A stretch of 64,000 nucleotides of DNA from Streptomyces aurantiacus (lineage in GTDB: Bacteria; Actinomycetota; Actinomycetes; Streptomycetales; Streptomycetaceae). The translations under genes were made by a program, and so were the position numbers. The stretch spans positions 1 to 64,000 of the forward strand of contig NZ_CP114282.1 of NCBI RefSeq assembly GCF_027107535.1, in the 5' to 3' direction. Shown here one piece after another: positions 36,532 through 46,527 of this stretch; the first letter of the stretch is position 1; every line of letters starts with the position of its first letter. The notes below the pieces were generated by a model. The model ran no database searches. It saw only the letters and a program-made list of their open reading frames with translations, and was not told the origin of the DNA.

Positions 36532-38657
36532 GTGTGCAGCTCCTGGCAGGTGAAGCGGGCGCGGTCGTGGGTGTCGGCGAGGCTGCGCAGCCGGTCGGCC
36601 GCAGTGAGGAGGCGGCTGGAGATCGGCTGGGGGTGATGGAGCGCCTGACGGGCGAAACTGTCGGCCCGGGCGCGTAGCTGCTGGGCGTGGAGATCAGTGC
36701 GGACCGTGTTGCCGCAGCCGGGAACGCAGCGGTCCAGGGCTGGAATGTTGCTGTCGGTGGGGCGCTCGCACAGGGCCAGGTCGCGTTTGTAGCGGCAGAG
36801 CAGCAGGGCGTGGGGGTTGTCGTAGAGGACGGTCCCGTCGCGGGCGAGGTACTTGCGGGCGAAGTCGGCCTTCACGGTGGTGCCTTCGAACCGCAGGACG
36901 GTGCTGGCCTGGTGCAGGGCCTGGCGGGCGGCGGGTCCGGAGACACCTTCCCCTCGGTTGTAACGCTCGTTCAGGTCGGCCGCGGTCTCGGCGGTGCTCA
37001 GGGCGGTCTCGATGTCGATGAGGTCGTGGATGCCGCGGCGGGAGCGGGTGCCGTAGCCGCCGGCGACGTCGGTGTCGAGGACGGTCCGCAGGTGGCCGTA
37101 CTGGATGGCGAGGGCGACTAGGCCGCCGGGCTGGCGGGCGATGTGCCAGGCCAACGACCGGCGGAAGCGCACCGCGGTGATGGGCCCGGCGGGGTCCGCG
37201 GGGATACCTTCGTGGCTGAGGTTGTGGCGGGCGGCTTCCTGGTTGGCCCAGGTGATGAAGTCGGTGATGCGTTCGCGGATCCCGTCGCTGCCCATGGCCT
37301 TGCCGCGGTGTCGGACGGCGCCGCGGTGGTAGTCGCTGGCGAAGAGCAGTTCCCCTTCGGGGACGATCTGTTCCAGGACGCGGATGGCTGCGACGACGGG
37401 GGCGATGGCGACCCAGGGGACGTCCCGCTCGACGCCGGCGGAGAGGTGGTTGCCGTCCTCGTCGACGGCGGTTTTGAACTGGCGGGTGCGGATCAGATGC
37501 CAGGGCTCCTTGCGGCCGTCGGGCGGGTCGGGACAGCAGCCCGAGCGCATGGCGAGGACTTCTTCGGGGCGCATGCCGGTCAGGTAGGCGCAGACGATGA
37601 ACGCGGCGGTTCCCAGATGCCGCAGGAGCGCAGAGGCCTCGGTGAAGTCGAAGCGGGGGCGCCACGGTCTGCTGGCGATGGTTGCCGTCACCGGCACGTC
37701 CAGGGGGCACGGACCGGGCCGCTCGGCTGCCGCCCGCGTCAGCCCGTGCACGCGGGCGATCCGGTCGACCTGAGGCATGGAAACGCCTGCGAGGCCGGCC
37801 AGATAGGCACGGGCCACGGTCGTTTTGCCGCCGTTGCGGACCGCGGGGACCGGTCCGCCGGCGGTGAGAGCAGGTTCCAGAATCTGTTCGAGCGCGGCGC
37901 GGCCCTCCCCGCTCGCGGGGTTGGCGACCGCTGCCTTGGCCAGGCGGGACGTTTCGGCCGCAGCGGCCAAGATGTCACCGGCGAGGTCTTCCACCAGGCG
38001 CACCGCCCAGGTGAGCAGGGGCGCCATGGTGGCCGTGGCGATGGGTTCCGTGGTGTTCTCGCCCCGCTCGCTTCTGTCCGCGGGCAGATAGTCGGCGACC
38101 AGGTCGGGTTCGTCCCACGGCGGGCGGGCCAACCCGGTGGGGCGGGCGGTGATCTGGTCGAAGGCCCACAGGCGGCACACGTCCCGCAGTACGTCCCGTG
38201 TCCGGTCCGCGCTGGCCCCGACGTCCTTCAAATACCGGCCGTAGGCGTCAAGGAGTGGGATGTCGCAGTCCGTCAGGGAGGTGATGCCCCGTTCGCTCAA
38301 CCAGCGGGCCATGCGCATCCACTGCAGCACGGTGCCAGCGGTCGAACTGCCGCTCTGGCGGCTGCGCATGCGGATACCGCGCTCGCGCAGATACGTCGCC
38401 GGAAGCTCCCCGTTGATCATCGTCCATGCGATCAGCCGCAGCTGAGGACGCATCGGCGCCGGGCAGTTGCGCCAGTGGATGGAGCTCCGGGTACTGCTCG
38501 GGTTGGCGATCAGCGGCGCCAGGGACCACGACCCGTCTCCGTAGCGGCTGTTGAGATGGGCGTGCTGGGGCGCCTGGACGCGGTGGGCAAGAACCACCGG
38601 GCCGGCCGCCTCAGGTACGGGCAGAGCATCGGGTGCGGGCAGGGCGTGGGCCGTCAC
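36528..38657 (-). CDS. Tyrosine recombinase, third of the operon (TnpB-like)
   Basis: A 709-residue site-specific recombinase. The C-terminal catalytic domain shows the first Arg in YLTGMRPEEVLAM, the second Arg region FRRSLAWHIARQ and the terminal region YGHLRTVLDTDVAGGYG with the candidate nucleophilic Tyr. A Cys-bearing tail (CVPGCGN) and a long N-terminal part complete it; it is longer than phage integrases (about 400), as is usual for multi-recombinase modules. The GTG at 38657 overlaps the preceding stop by 4 nt. It probably acts with the two upstream recombinases to excise and integrate a mobile element that includes the neighbouring defence genes (inference). Confidence 0.8.
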   Translation of the reverse strand: MTAHALPAPDALPVPEAAGPVVLAHRVQAPQHAHLNSRYGDGSWSLAPLIANPSSTRSSIHWRNCPAPMRPQLRLIAWTMINGELPATYLRERGIRMRSRQSGSSTAGTVLQWMRMARWLSERGITSLTDCDIPLLDAYGRYLKDVGASADRTRDVLRDVCRLWAFDQITARPTGLARPPWDEPDLVADYLPADRSERGENTTEPIATATMAPLLTWAVRLVEDLAGDILAAAAETSRLAKAAVANPASGEGRAALEQILEPALTAGGPVPAVRNGGKTTVARAYLAGLAGVSMPQVDRIARVHGLTRAAAERPGPCPLDVPVTATIASRPWRPRFDFTEASALLRHLGTAAFIVCAYLTGMRPEEVLAMRSGCCPDPPDGRKEPWHLIRTRQFKTAVDEDGNHLSAGVERDVPWVAIAPVVAAIRVLEQIVPEGELLFASDYHRGAVRHRGKAMGSDGIRERITDFITWANQEAARHNLSHEGIPADPAGPITAVRFRRSLAWHIARQPGGLVALAIQYGHLRTVLDTDVAGGYGTRSRRGIHDLIDIETALSTAETAADLNERYNRGEGVSGPAARQALHQASTVLRFEGTTVKADFARKYLARDGTVLYDNPHALLLCRYKRDLALCERPTDSNIPALDRCVPGCGNTVRTDLHAQQLRARADSFARQALHHPQPISSRLLTAADRLRSLADTHDRARFTCQELHT

Positions 38658-40402
38658 GGGTTGAGGGCTCCGTTCAGCAGAAGGTCGATGAGGGCGCGGT
38701 CCGTGTCGGTGACCTGCGCCAGAGCGGTGCGCTGCTGGCCCGCGCCCAGGCGCCGCCACAGGTCCTGAAGGCGTTCGTGGTGCTCGGCCCACTCCCTGTG
38801 CCACACCGGCGCGGGCAGGACGGAGTGCAGGTGGGACAGCGCCGCCTCCAGGTGGGCGAGCCGCGGATGATGGCCGGTGTGGACACGGGCGTTGGGGCAG
38901 CCCAGGCACATCAGGAACGACGCTCCGCAGCCCCCGCCGGCGTCGGGCCAGGGGCTGGCCTCGGCGTCATGGCAGTCGGCTGTCGCGGTCGGGGCGTCCG
39001 CCGGATCGCCGGTCTTCCGTAGCTGCGCGGCCAGCACCGCGGTGCGGGCATGGTCGAGAGCGGCCAGCGCCCCGGCCGCGATCACCGGCCGGGCCTCCTC
39101 CTGGACCTGGGCGTCGGGCAGCACATAGCGCCGGTCATGGGTGGCTTGCGAGTGCTGGAGGGGGCCGCGGTGCACGCGGGTCACTACCGTGCGCCGACCG
39201 CGCTGGAACGGTGAGCCGGTCAGCTGATGCTGGCGTGCCCAGAAGCGGACGTCGTCATGGCAGATGCCGAAGGCGAACCGGCCGACCGGAGCGCGGCGGT
39301 CCTTGTCGCCGCTGGGCAACCCCGTCTTCGCGGTGCGCGAGACGATCAGCACGTCGGCCTCGGGATCCATGGCGGCGACGGCCGCCCGGGCGAAGCGGGT
39401 GGCCGCCAGCGCCTGCGTGATCAGCCGCCCGCTAGAGCCCGCTCCGGTGTCGGTGACGTTCTCCGTCTCGTACCAGCGTCCCGCCCCGCGACGGCGCTTT
39501 TCGACCGGCACCCGATAGGTCGGCCGTCCGTCCCGGCCGGGGTCGGGGCTGGCCCGGGGGACCTTGGCCCGGTCGATGACCGAGAGGTTCCACCCGAACT
39601 CGGCAAGCAGAAGCACGCTGAGCGACACCGCTTCGGACCGGGACAAGAACAGCCGCTTCCAGGTCTGCACCCGCGCGCCCCCGCCCAGCGCCCGAAGCCA
39701 CTTCGCCGGAATGTACTCGCGGCCGCTCGCATCGATCGCACGGGGGACATCCCCGGTACGGGCCAGGAAATCCAGCGCCTCACCCAGCATCCAGCGGTCG
39801 TCGTCCGGGCCGATCACACCGCTTCGCCACTGCTCCAGCAGGCGGCTGTTGTCCTCGATCCGCAGCAGCGCAGACCTGAAGTCCTGGCGGGCAGTGCGGA
39901 CGATGTGATTGAACGAGGCCGTGTCGTAGGACTGGACACAGCCCCGCGAGCCGGGCACCCGGCGCGCGAGAAGCTCGGCCACCGGCCCGCTCTGCAGCCG
40001 GCCGTCCTCGCGAAGGAGATTACTGACCGTGCGGACCTGCTGCCGGCCACCGGGCGAGGCGAGCTTCGCCAGCCGCCACCGGCGCAGCAGATCGGCCGTC
40101 ACCCCACCGAGATCGCGCGGACAGTCCGGCTGGTCCGCGAGGAACGCTGCGAACCGCCTGATCTCCCGCCACACCCCGCGGGAGGTGGAGTGCGCCGACC
40201 AAGCCGTGGAACGGCACTGACCGGCGAACAGAACCGCCAGAGAATGCTGCAACGGCTCTGCCACGGGCAGGAGAGCGAAGTCGTAGGCGGCGGTGTGTCC
40301 GTCATGGTTCCGATGCTCCACCACCAGCCCGTCCGGGACGGACGGTTCGGGGAAGTCCAGGTCGCCGGGAGGAAGAGCCGCCTTGCGGCCGCGCCCGCTC
40401 AC
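38654..40402 (-). CDS. Recombinase-operon protein, second gene
   Basis: A 582-residue protein between two tyrosine recombinases. Recognisable segments are a SAM-like N-terminal core-binding part (WREIRRFAAFLADQPDCP), DVLIVSRTAKTGLPSGDKDR and a Cys-rich C-terminus (CGASFLMCLGCPNARVH), resembling the middle member of three-recombinase modules. A canonical R-H-R-Y set is not obvious to me, so it may be catalytically impaired or divergent. The GTG at 40402 overlaps the upstream recombinase stop by 4 nt, and its own stop overlaps the next start by 4 nt. Confidence 0.65.
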   Translation of the reverse strand: MSGRGRKAALPPGDLDFPEPSVPDGLVVEHRNHDGHTAAYDFALLPVAEPLQHSLAVLFAGQCRSTAWSAHSTSRGVWREIRRFAAFLADQPDCPRDLGGVTADLLRRWRLAKLASPGGRQQVRTVSNLLREDGRLQSGPVAELLARRVPGSRGCVQSYDTASFNHIVRTARQDFRSALLRIEDNSRLLEQWRSGVIGPDDDRWMLGEALDFLARTGDVPRAIDASGREYIPAKWLRALGGGARVQTWKRLFLSRSEAVSLSVLLLAEFGWNLSVIDRAKVPRASPDPGRDGRPTYRVPVEKRRRGAGRWYETENVTDTGAGSSGRLITQALAATRFARAAVAAMDPEADVLIVSRTAKTGLPSGDKDRRAPVGRFAFGICHDDVRFWARQHQLTGSPFQRGRRTVVTRVHRGPLQHSQATHDRRYVLPDAQVQEEARPVIAAGALAALDHARTAVLAAQLRKTGDPADAPTATADCHDAEASPWPDAGGGCGASFLMCLGCPNARVHTGHHPRLAHLEAALSHLHSVLPAPVWHREWAEHHERLQDLWRRLGAGQQRTALAQVTDTDRALIDLLLNGALNP

Positions 40403-41982
40403 ACCCCCTCCCCCGCCGGAGTCAGCGCGGCTTCGATGTCCTGGACGCCGCTCGCCGCCCGCGCCACCTGGGCGAACAGGTTGTCCATGTCCGGCACCGG
40501 GCCGCCCATGGGCGTCGGAGCCGAGCTCAGCAACGACTCCAGCTGCAGATGACGCACCGGCGCGAGATAGTGCCTGATCGTGGTCTCCCGGGAGGAATGA
40601 CCGAGGAGACCCTGCACCATGAACCACGGATCGCCGTACAGCAGCCGGAAATCACGACGCTCCTCGGGACTGAGCCCGTACCGTCGGTCCATCACATGGT
40701 TCAGCACCACCAGCATGAACAGCGCGAAGGAGTGACGCCCGGCATGCGGAGTCGCATACGGGGCGTACGCCCGGTGCGGATCCCGCCGCCCCGGCGGCGT
40801 GAGCACCTGCCGGCACCGCTGGTTCGCCGTACGGAAAACCCCGTTCCACGAGTGCGGATAGAAGGGCAGCCCCCGCTCGCTCAGCCACAGCCACAGCGGT
40901 TCCGGACCCTCCGGCCCCTCAATGAACAGCGTGGCCCGCTCCTGCCAGGTCAGCAGATCCAGCGCCCGCTCCCCCCGCCCACCAGGCCCCTGCCAGCGCA
41001 CCCGCGGCTTCAGCCCTCCAACAACCTCGGAGACCAGCCGCATGGGCGCCCGGTCATACCTCCCGCGCGCCTGGGCCTGCCGAACCGCCCACGCCCGCGA
41101 GGAGTCCACATAGTCCTGTATCTGATCAACCACCCGGACCGAGGTGTAGAACGACCGGGACCTCTTTCCTCGAGAACTCTCCGACGCCACCGTGCCGTGG
41201 CAGTACCGACCGCCGGCCAGGCGCTGCACGGGTATCTCGATCGTCAGCAACGCAGCCGCTTCCTGGCGCCGCAACCCGGACGAGGTGAGAAGGTCGACGA
41301 ACGAGGTGTTCCGGTCCTCCAGACGCCCCGCCCACCCGGGTGCCGGCGTCCCGTCCCGGTCGAACCCCCGCAGCCCGACGTCCGACCACAGCCGCCAGGT
41401 GCGCGGCGTCAGCCAGTGCACATTGCTCGGCCGACTGTCCTTGGCCCGAGCCACCGGTACCGCCACCAGATGACCGCGATACCCGACAACCTGCCGCGTG
41501 GCGACCGGAGACCGCATGATCAGCCGTTCCCGCAGCGCCCACCGGTACAGGCCGCTGAACGCGGCCAGCTCACGGTTCCACTTCGACCCGCCGACCCGCT
41601 CCGGATTCTCCGGAGCTCGGGTCCGCCAGTACTCGAAGTCCTCCAGATCCCGGTCCAGGGCCTCACACCAGCTCTTCCCTCTGCCCCACAGGAACGTCAG
41701 GAGCAGAGCAATGTCAGTCGCGTAGTTGAGCTTGGTCGACATGGCATGCGAACGGAAAGACCAGGACCGCACGTACCGGGTCAGCAGCGGGTCCACTCGA
41801 TAGTCTGGCGACAGGAAGACGGGGTCGCCGGGCCGAACCCCCGACTCCTGCTCCCGTTCCGCCAATCCCTTCAACCAGGTCTGCAGCTCGGCTGACACTG
41901 CTTGCGGCCCGGCCGCCCGTACCCAGAAAACACGCCATGCCTTCACAGACCAGCCCTTCAGCAGCCGCTTCAACACGCGCAT
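40399..41982 (-). CDS. Tyrosine recombinase, first of the operon (TnpA-like)
   Basis: A 527-residue tyrosine recombinase. The catalytic residues are clear: R238 in SSGLRRQEAA, H413 and R416 in TPHAGRHSFAL, H462 in LLGHSSRETT and the nucleophile Y472 in RHYLAPV. An N-terminal core-binding domain (about 60-160) precedes them. It is the promoter-proximal gene of four genes joined by 4-nt GTGA overlaps. Only 31 bases separate its start from the divergent SWIM gene, so the promoters must overlap or the element end lies here. Function: breakage and joining of DNA at the ends of the mobile element. Confidence 0.88.
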   Translation of the reverse strand: MRVLKRLLKGWSVKAWRVFWVRAAGPQAVSAELQTWLKGLAEREQESGVRPGDPVFLSPDYRVDPLLTRYVRSWSFRSHAMSTKLNYATDIALLLTFLWGRGKSWCEALDRDLEDFEYWRTRAPENPERVGGSKWNRELAAFSGLYRWALRERLIMRSPVATRQVVGYRGHLVAVPVARAKDSRPSNVHWLTPRTWRLWSDVGLRGFDRDGTPAPGWAGRLEDRNTSFVDLLTSSGLRRQEAAALLTIEIPVQRLAGGRYCHGTVASESSRGKRSRSFYTSVRVVDQIQDYVDSSRAWAVRQAQARGRYDRAPMRLVSEVVGGLKPRVRWQGPGGRGERALDLLTWQERATLFIEGPEGPEPLWLWLSERGLPFYPHSWNGVFRTANQRCRQVLTPPGRRDPHRAYAPYATPHAGRHSFALFMLVVLNHVMDRRYGLSPEERRDFRLLYGDPWFMVQGLLGHSSRETTIRHYLAPVRHLQLESLLSSAPTPMGGPVPDMDNLFAQVARAASGVQDIEAALTPAGEGV

Positions 41983-42013
41983 TCAATAGGGAATTTGTCG
42001 CACTGGGGGCCCG

Positions 42014-43240
42014 ATGACCGGCTCCGGGAACGCCCGCAACATGGCCCCACTCGTCGCCGCGTGGAAACAGGCCTTCCACTTGGCCACCGGCGGGTCCGGC
42101 TCCTACGGCAAGGGCCTCAACCTCTCACGCAACGGCGCCGTCGCCCAGATCCATGCCCAACCCGGCCGCCTCGCCGCTGCGGTCGCCGTGAAGAGGGCCA
42201 CCCACCACGCCATCCTGTTCGTTCCCGAGCTGGCCGCCACACAGTGGGACGCCCTGGCCGGCCGCCTCGCCGGCAGCCCCCAAGCCGTCGCCGACCTCCT
42301 CGCCAACCGGGTTCCCGCCGCCATCGCCGATCCCGGGCACGCCGGCGGCATCACCATCGTCCCCGGAGCCGAAGAGATCACCTTCTCCTGCTCCTGCCCC
42401 ACCGGTCATGCCGGCCGTCTGTGCGACCACAGCGCCGCGCTCGGCCACGCGGTCACCGAACGACTCGCCACCGCCGCCTCCGTTCTGCTCGGCGCCCGCG
42501 GCATGACCGCCCGCACCCTCGCCTCCCTCGTGCGCGATCTCGTGGCCGACACCGATCCTGGCGCCCTTCCGGCAGACACCGACGGAACAGTCCGTGCCGA
42601 CCAGCTCTACTCCTTGTCGGCCCACCGATCCCCGCCGCCCGCGCCCCGGTTCCGCCTCGACACCGTCACCCCGATCACCGCCACGCTCGACGACCCGCCC
42701 ATTCCCGGCCCTCGGGCCCAGGACCTGACGTGGATGGTCGAGGACGCCGCAGACCGCGCCCGCGCGCTCTTGTCCGGAGGCCCAGGCCACCCCCACGACG
42801 ACCTCGCCGACACGGTGCGGATCCTCGCCAGCCCCGACGGCGTCGACCGGCTCCCGGCCGCCGCCCACGCCACCGGCCATACCCAAAGCGCTCTGCGCGC
42901 CATGATGATCGGCTACCGCCACGACGGGCCGGCCGGCGCCCATGCCACCCTCGCCGCCGCCCCGGCCCTGCCGGGCACGCTGGAACAGGCCCGAGAGGCC
43001 ATTCGCTCCTCCCGGGCCGCCACTCTGGGCATCTTCGAGATCGATGGCGACGCGCTGACCGATGCGACCGCTGGCATCCAGATCCGGCTGGGGCCCGACG
43101 GCCGTTGGTTCCCCTTCACCCTCTACCAAGGAGACTGGCGCACCGGAGAGTGGCGCCCCGCACCCGGAGCCTCCGACGATCCCGCCCAGGCATACCGGGC
43201 CGCCCGACGAGCCCGCGCCGCACGACCGGCCAGGAGGTGA
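42014..43240 (+). CDS. SWIM zinc-finger protein
   Basis: A 408-residue protein with a SWIM-type zinc finger, CSCPTGHAGRLCDHSAAL (about residues 123-140), of the CxC...CxH form. Upstream, GKGLNLSRNGAVAQI is typical of the beta region preceding SWIM fingers in bacterial SWIM proteins. In many actinobacteria such proteins are encoded next to an SNF2-type helicase; none is present here. The C-terminal part is Ala/Arg-rich. It probably binds DNA or protein. It starts divergently 31 bases from the recombinase operon. Confidence 0.8.
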   Translation: MTGSGNARNMAPLVAAWKQAFHLATGGSGSYGKGLNLSRNGAVAQIHAQPGRLAAAVAVKRATHHAILFVPELAATQWDALAGRLAGSPQAVADLLANRVPAAIADPGHAGGITIVPGAEEITFSCSCPTGHAGRLCDHSAALGHAVTERLATAASVLLGARGMTARTLASLVRDLVADTDPGALPADTDGTVRADQLYSLSAHRSPPPAPRFRLDTVTPITATLDDPPIPGPRAQDLTWMVEDAADRARALLSGGPGHPHDDLADTVRILASPDGVDRLPAAAHATGHTQSALRAMMIGYRHDGPAGAHATLAAAPALPGTLEQAREAIRSSRAATLGIFEIDGDALTDATAGIQIRLGPDGRWFPFTLYQGDWRTGEWRPAPGASDDPAQAYRAARRARAARPARR

Positions 43241-43760
43241 CGCGCCAGCTCCGTGTGATGAGGGGGGTAGACCAGCCGCTGCCGGCAGCGAGACCGGTTA
43301 TGTCGACTGGCAGTTGAAGGCGAGGCGTGGAAGAGAATGGGCAAGGCACGGAACGCTCGTGAGCTGCCATGTTCGGGGACATGGCGCGCAGCAGGTCCCC
43401 GATCCCCCGCAAGGACATCGTGCCGCCGAGGGTATGCCTGTATCGGCGACCGAATCCTAGATAACCTGGTGTGAGGCGGCGCAGCACGCCAATTCGCTGC
43501 GCACCCAGCCGACGCGGAGGAGCGGGCAGGCGGACGCCCCGGCGGTCGCCGCCTCCTGACCTACTTGCCCCACGTCAGCCCGCCCGCCCGGGCGCGCGGC
43601 CCCGACGCCACTGGTCACGATTGCCGATCCACCCGTCCCGGAACGGATCACTGCCCCCAGTAGACGCAGCAGGCGTCACTTTCCGAACCGGGGCAGACGA
43701 CGACGGACCACCCCAGGCCCGCCGGGCAACCGGTTGAAGTTGAGCCCGCGGCGTGCGTCC
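43241..43760. other. Intergenic stretch without a supported gene
   Basis: About 520 bases between the SWIM gene and the convergent HTH-STAND gene. Open frames on both strands are short, lack a good ribosome site and match no family I know. No strong hairpin or repeat was seen. Confidence 0.4.
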
Positions 43761-46292
43761 TTACTGGTCAACGCTTTCGTCGACCTCGTCGAAGACGCGC
43801 TGCAGGGCTTCGACAGCACGGTGGTGTCCGGCTGCCGAGAGTTCGCTGGCCATTCCCTGGACGACGAAGGCATCGCCGCCGTCGATCACTGTGCGCGCGA
43901 GAGCCGTTCCGAGGACGAGCGTGTCTGGCCGTTGCAGCCGATGCCACAGCAGGAACTGAAGTGGCCCCACAGTACGGCCGCGGTCACGGGCGGTGAAAGC
44001 GAGCTTGTCGGCCTTGGCGTGCTCCCCCTTCTCCTCGGCCCGCATCATGGGAGCACTGGTCTCGCCCGCCTCGATCGCCTCCGCGCACAGGCGGCAGGCC
44101 CCTTCGATGTCCCCTTCCTGGTAGTGCAGTCGGATCAGCTCCTGGTAGCAGTCCACGAGCCCTGCGTCGATCGCCTTGCGGAAGTAGACCTTGGCCTGCG
44201 CGAGATCGCCTGCCCGCTCATAGCGGTAGGCCAGCCGGGAGTAGGCGTAGATGTCTCCGCTCTCTGCGGGCCGTGCGATCCGTTCGGTCCACTCGGCGGC
44301 TTCGTCGAACAGCCCGTCCTCGGCTAGCAGGAACACCAGTTCCTGCATGGCGTCGTCGTCACCGGCCTCGGCACCGCGCCGGAACCACCGCTCGGCTTCC
44401 GTCCGCCGGCCGAGCTCCAAGTGATAGCCCCCGACGTGCACGTAGGCATCTGGGTGGCCCTGGTCTGCGAGCTCACGCCAGACGGACACGGCCTGCTGGT
44501 GCTCCCCACGCTGGTGAAGGTGGTGTGCTTCCTCGCGCCGGTAGAAGTAGGCGAGGACGGCATTGCGCTGGAGTTCCCCGGATGCCCGATGCGCGTCGAT
44601 CGTGGCCAGAGCGCTGTCCGTACGTGCTCTGTCGGCCTCCTGCCCCAGCAGGTAGGAGGAGCCGCGGTCGTACAGACCGAACAGGTCCCTGCCGTCTGAG
44701 ACCGAAGCGGACAGGCGTACCCGCCCTCGCTCGTACGCGGACGTGGCGAGGGCCCGGCGGTCCTCGTCGGTGTAGGCATGCTGCAGGGCGGCTGCCCAGA
44801 ACGCCGCGGGTGGGCAGTCGTGGCGGAACTCGTAGCGGCCGATTTCGAAGAGAGTGCCGGACAGCTGGTAGAGCGGCTGGTCCGGTGGGGGAGTGCCGGG
44901 CCTGGGCCGGACCGGGCTCAGGAGGCCGGGGACGCCCCGGCACGGGGCGGAAAGGTACTCCAGGGCGCTCTCGAAGCACCCAGGATGACCGTGTTCATTC
45001 CAGATGTGGTCAGGGGCGAGAGAAGCCGCAGTTGCTTCCAGCCCGCGCAGGGGCAGCATCGGGCCGTGGCCGAGGCGGCGCAACTGCACCGCGGCGATGA
45101 CGAGATACCGGGCCATCTGCGAGGCGAGCCCGACGCGCTCCAGGAGTACCGGCACGCCCGCGAGGTACTGGGTGAGCCGCCCGTCAATGGCGAACGCGGA
45201 GGCCTCGGCGACACGCGGATCGGCTTGTGCCGCCTCCTCAAGGGCCGCGGGATCACAGACGAACTGGTCCGGGATCCGCGCGCGGACGCAGGCTCCGGTG
45301 AGCAGGGCCCGGGCCTGGGGGTAATCATCGCGGGGCGCAGAAGTGGCGGTGAGGCGGGCCCAGTCCTCTGGGTGGGCGGTCGCGAGCGCGAGGACGGGAC
45401 GACGCTCAGGCGTGCGCAGCAGTTCACGCAAGCCGGCAGCGACCCGCTCGCCGACGGCCGGATCGCTGGTCAGGAGATAGTGCTGGACCTCGTCGAGCCA
45501 GAGCACGGTGTGCGACCCGACCTCTTCCAGGCCCGCGAGCACCGCATCGGTGTGGCTTGGTGCGATCGGATGCCACAAGCGCCACTCGTCCGGCAGAAGT
45601 TGGACCGCCTCCCAGCAGGCTCGGGTCTTCCCGGTGAAAGAACCACCAATCAAGGTCACCAACGCGCTGCGCCCGTCCGCGGCGCCGAGAACCGCCTCAC
45701 GCAGCAGCGCATCGTGTTCGCGCTCCACGTACACCGGCAACACCGGCAACACCGGCAAAGAGTCGGAGACGTCATCGCTGGAGGCGTCGATCGCCCGCTG
45801 GACCCCCAGATCGAATGGATCACGGAGATCGCGCACCAGCCAACCCGCGAGCCGGGCGACCTCTTCGGTACGAGGGACGGATGCCGGTGCCTCAGGCCGA
45901 CGCTGCGCACGCTCCTGCGATCTGCTGTCGACGAGCTCGTCGAGGAGGCGGCAGGCTTCGGTGCACCGCCTCCGGAACTCCTGCTGGGACAGGCCGGCTG
46001 CCTTGGACGTGATGAGCAGGAATTGACGGGTGAAGGGCTTAGTCGGACGAGGGATATCCCCTTTTAGGAGGCGGTCGATGGTGGACTTCGAGTAGCGCAT
46101 GCCACTGACCGGGTACTGAGGAGAGGGCTTGTCTGTGGCTGCGTCCTCCTTTTGCTTCCTCGCCTCCTCCTCGAAGCGGTCGGCGATGGCACGGGCTCCG
46201 AGTCCCGCTTCGTCCGCCTGCCGCGCGAGGAAGCGGGCGTACCGCTCCTGCGGCGTTCCGCCATGCTCTTCCCGCCCCTGAATCACCGTCAT
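43761..46292 (-). CDS. HTH - STAND-type NTPase - TPR protein
   Basis: An 843-residue predicted signal-transduction NTPase. The N-terminal 110 residues form a helix-turn-helix-like part (GARAIADRFEEEARK, SKSTIDRLLKGD). A P-loop is at 216-223 (GGSFTGKT) and Walker B at VLWLDEVQ (264-271). The C-terminal third has Sel1/TPR-like repeats (GHPDAYVHVGGYHLELG, YEFRHDCPPAAF region, AQAKVYFRKAIDAGLVDCY). This type is common in Streptomyces and may be a regulator or an immune receptor. A short tandem repeat (CAACACCGG three times, near 45729-45755) encodes LPVLPVLPV before the NTPase domain. The start at 46292 is the first ATG before the conserved region; earlier codons lack a ribosome site. Confidence 0.75.
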   Translation of the reverse strand: MTVIQGREEHGGTPQERYARFLARQADEAGLGARAIADRFEEEARKQKEDAATDKPSPQYPVSGMRYSKSTIDRLLKGDIPRPTKPFTRQFLLITSKAAGLSQQEFRRRCTEACRLLDELVDSRSQERAQRRPEAPASVPRTEEVARLAGWLVRDLRDPFDLGVQRAIDASSDDVSDSLPVLPVLPVYVEREHDALLREAVLGAADGRSALVTLIGGSFTGKTRACWEAVQLLPDEWRLWHPIAPSHTDAVLAGLEEVGSHTVLWLDEVQHYLLTSDPAVGERVAAGLRELLRTPERRPVLALATAHPEDWARLTATSAPRDDYPQARALLTGACVRARIPDQFVCDPAALEEAAQADPRVAEASAFAIDGRLTQYLAGVPVLLERVGLASQMARYLVIAAVQLRRLGHGPMLPLRGLEATAASLAPDHIWNEHGHPGCFESALEYLSAPCRGVPGLLSPVRPRPGTPPPDQPLYQLSGTLFEIGRYEFRHDCPPAAFWAAALQHAYTDEDRRALATSAYERGRVRLSASVSDGRDLFGLYDRGSSYLLGQEADRARTDSALATIDAHRASGELQRNAVLAYFYRREEAHHLHQRGEHQQAVSVWRELADQGHPDAYVHVGGYHLELGRRTEAERWFRRGAEAGDDDAMQELVFLLAEDGLFDEAAEWTERIARPAESGDIYAYSRLAYRYERAGDLAQAKVYFRKAIDAGLVDCYQELIRLHYQEGDIEGACRLCAEAIEAGETSAPMMRAEEKGEHAKADKLAFTARDRGRTVGPLQFLLWHRLQRPDTLVLGTALARTVIDGGDAFVVQGMASELSAAGHHRAVEALQRVFDEVDESVDQ

Positions 46293-46527
46293 TCCCACCC
46301 CGTCCCCGCGCGGTTCGTCCCAGGACCGCCCGCCATGTCCCACAGCGGAAGACACCGTACTGCGATCACCAGCCCCCTTGCGACCGCCTCTCACTGTCCC
46401 ACCGTGTCCCGACCTGTCCCAGCAAGTTCCAGGCGCAGTTGGGGACACGACGACGTCGGCTCATGGTCTGTCTCACCACGCCGGGCCGATTCAAGTGCCC
46501 GGCCTTACGGGAGCGGATAACAACACC

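Noticed and set aside
43457..43651. Short minus-strand frame between the SWIM and HTH-STAND genes
   Set aside because: No ribosome site or recognisable protein.
45729..45755. Three tandem copies of a 9-base unit
   Set aside because: In-frame within the HTH-STAND gene and encodes LPVLPVLPV; ordinary coding repeat, not a CRISPR or regulatory array.
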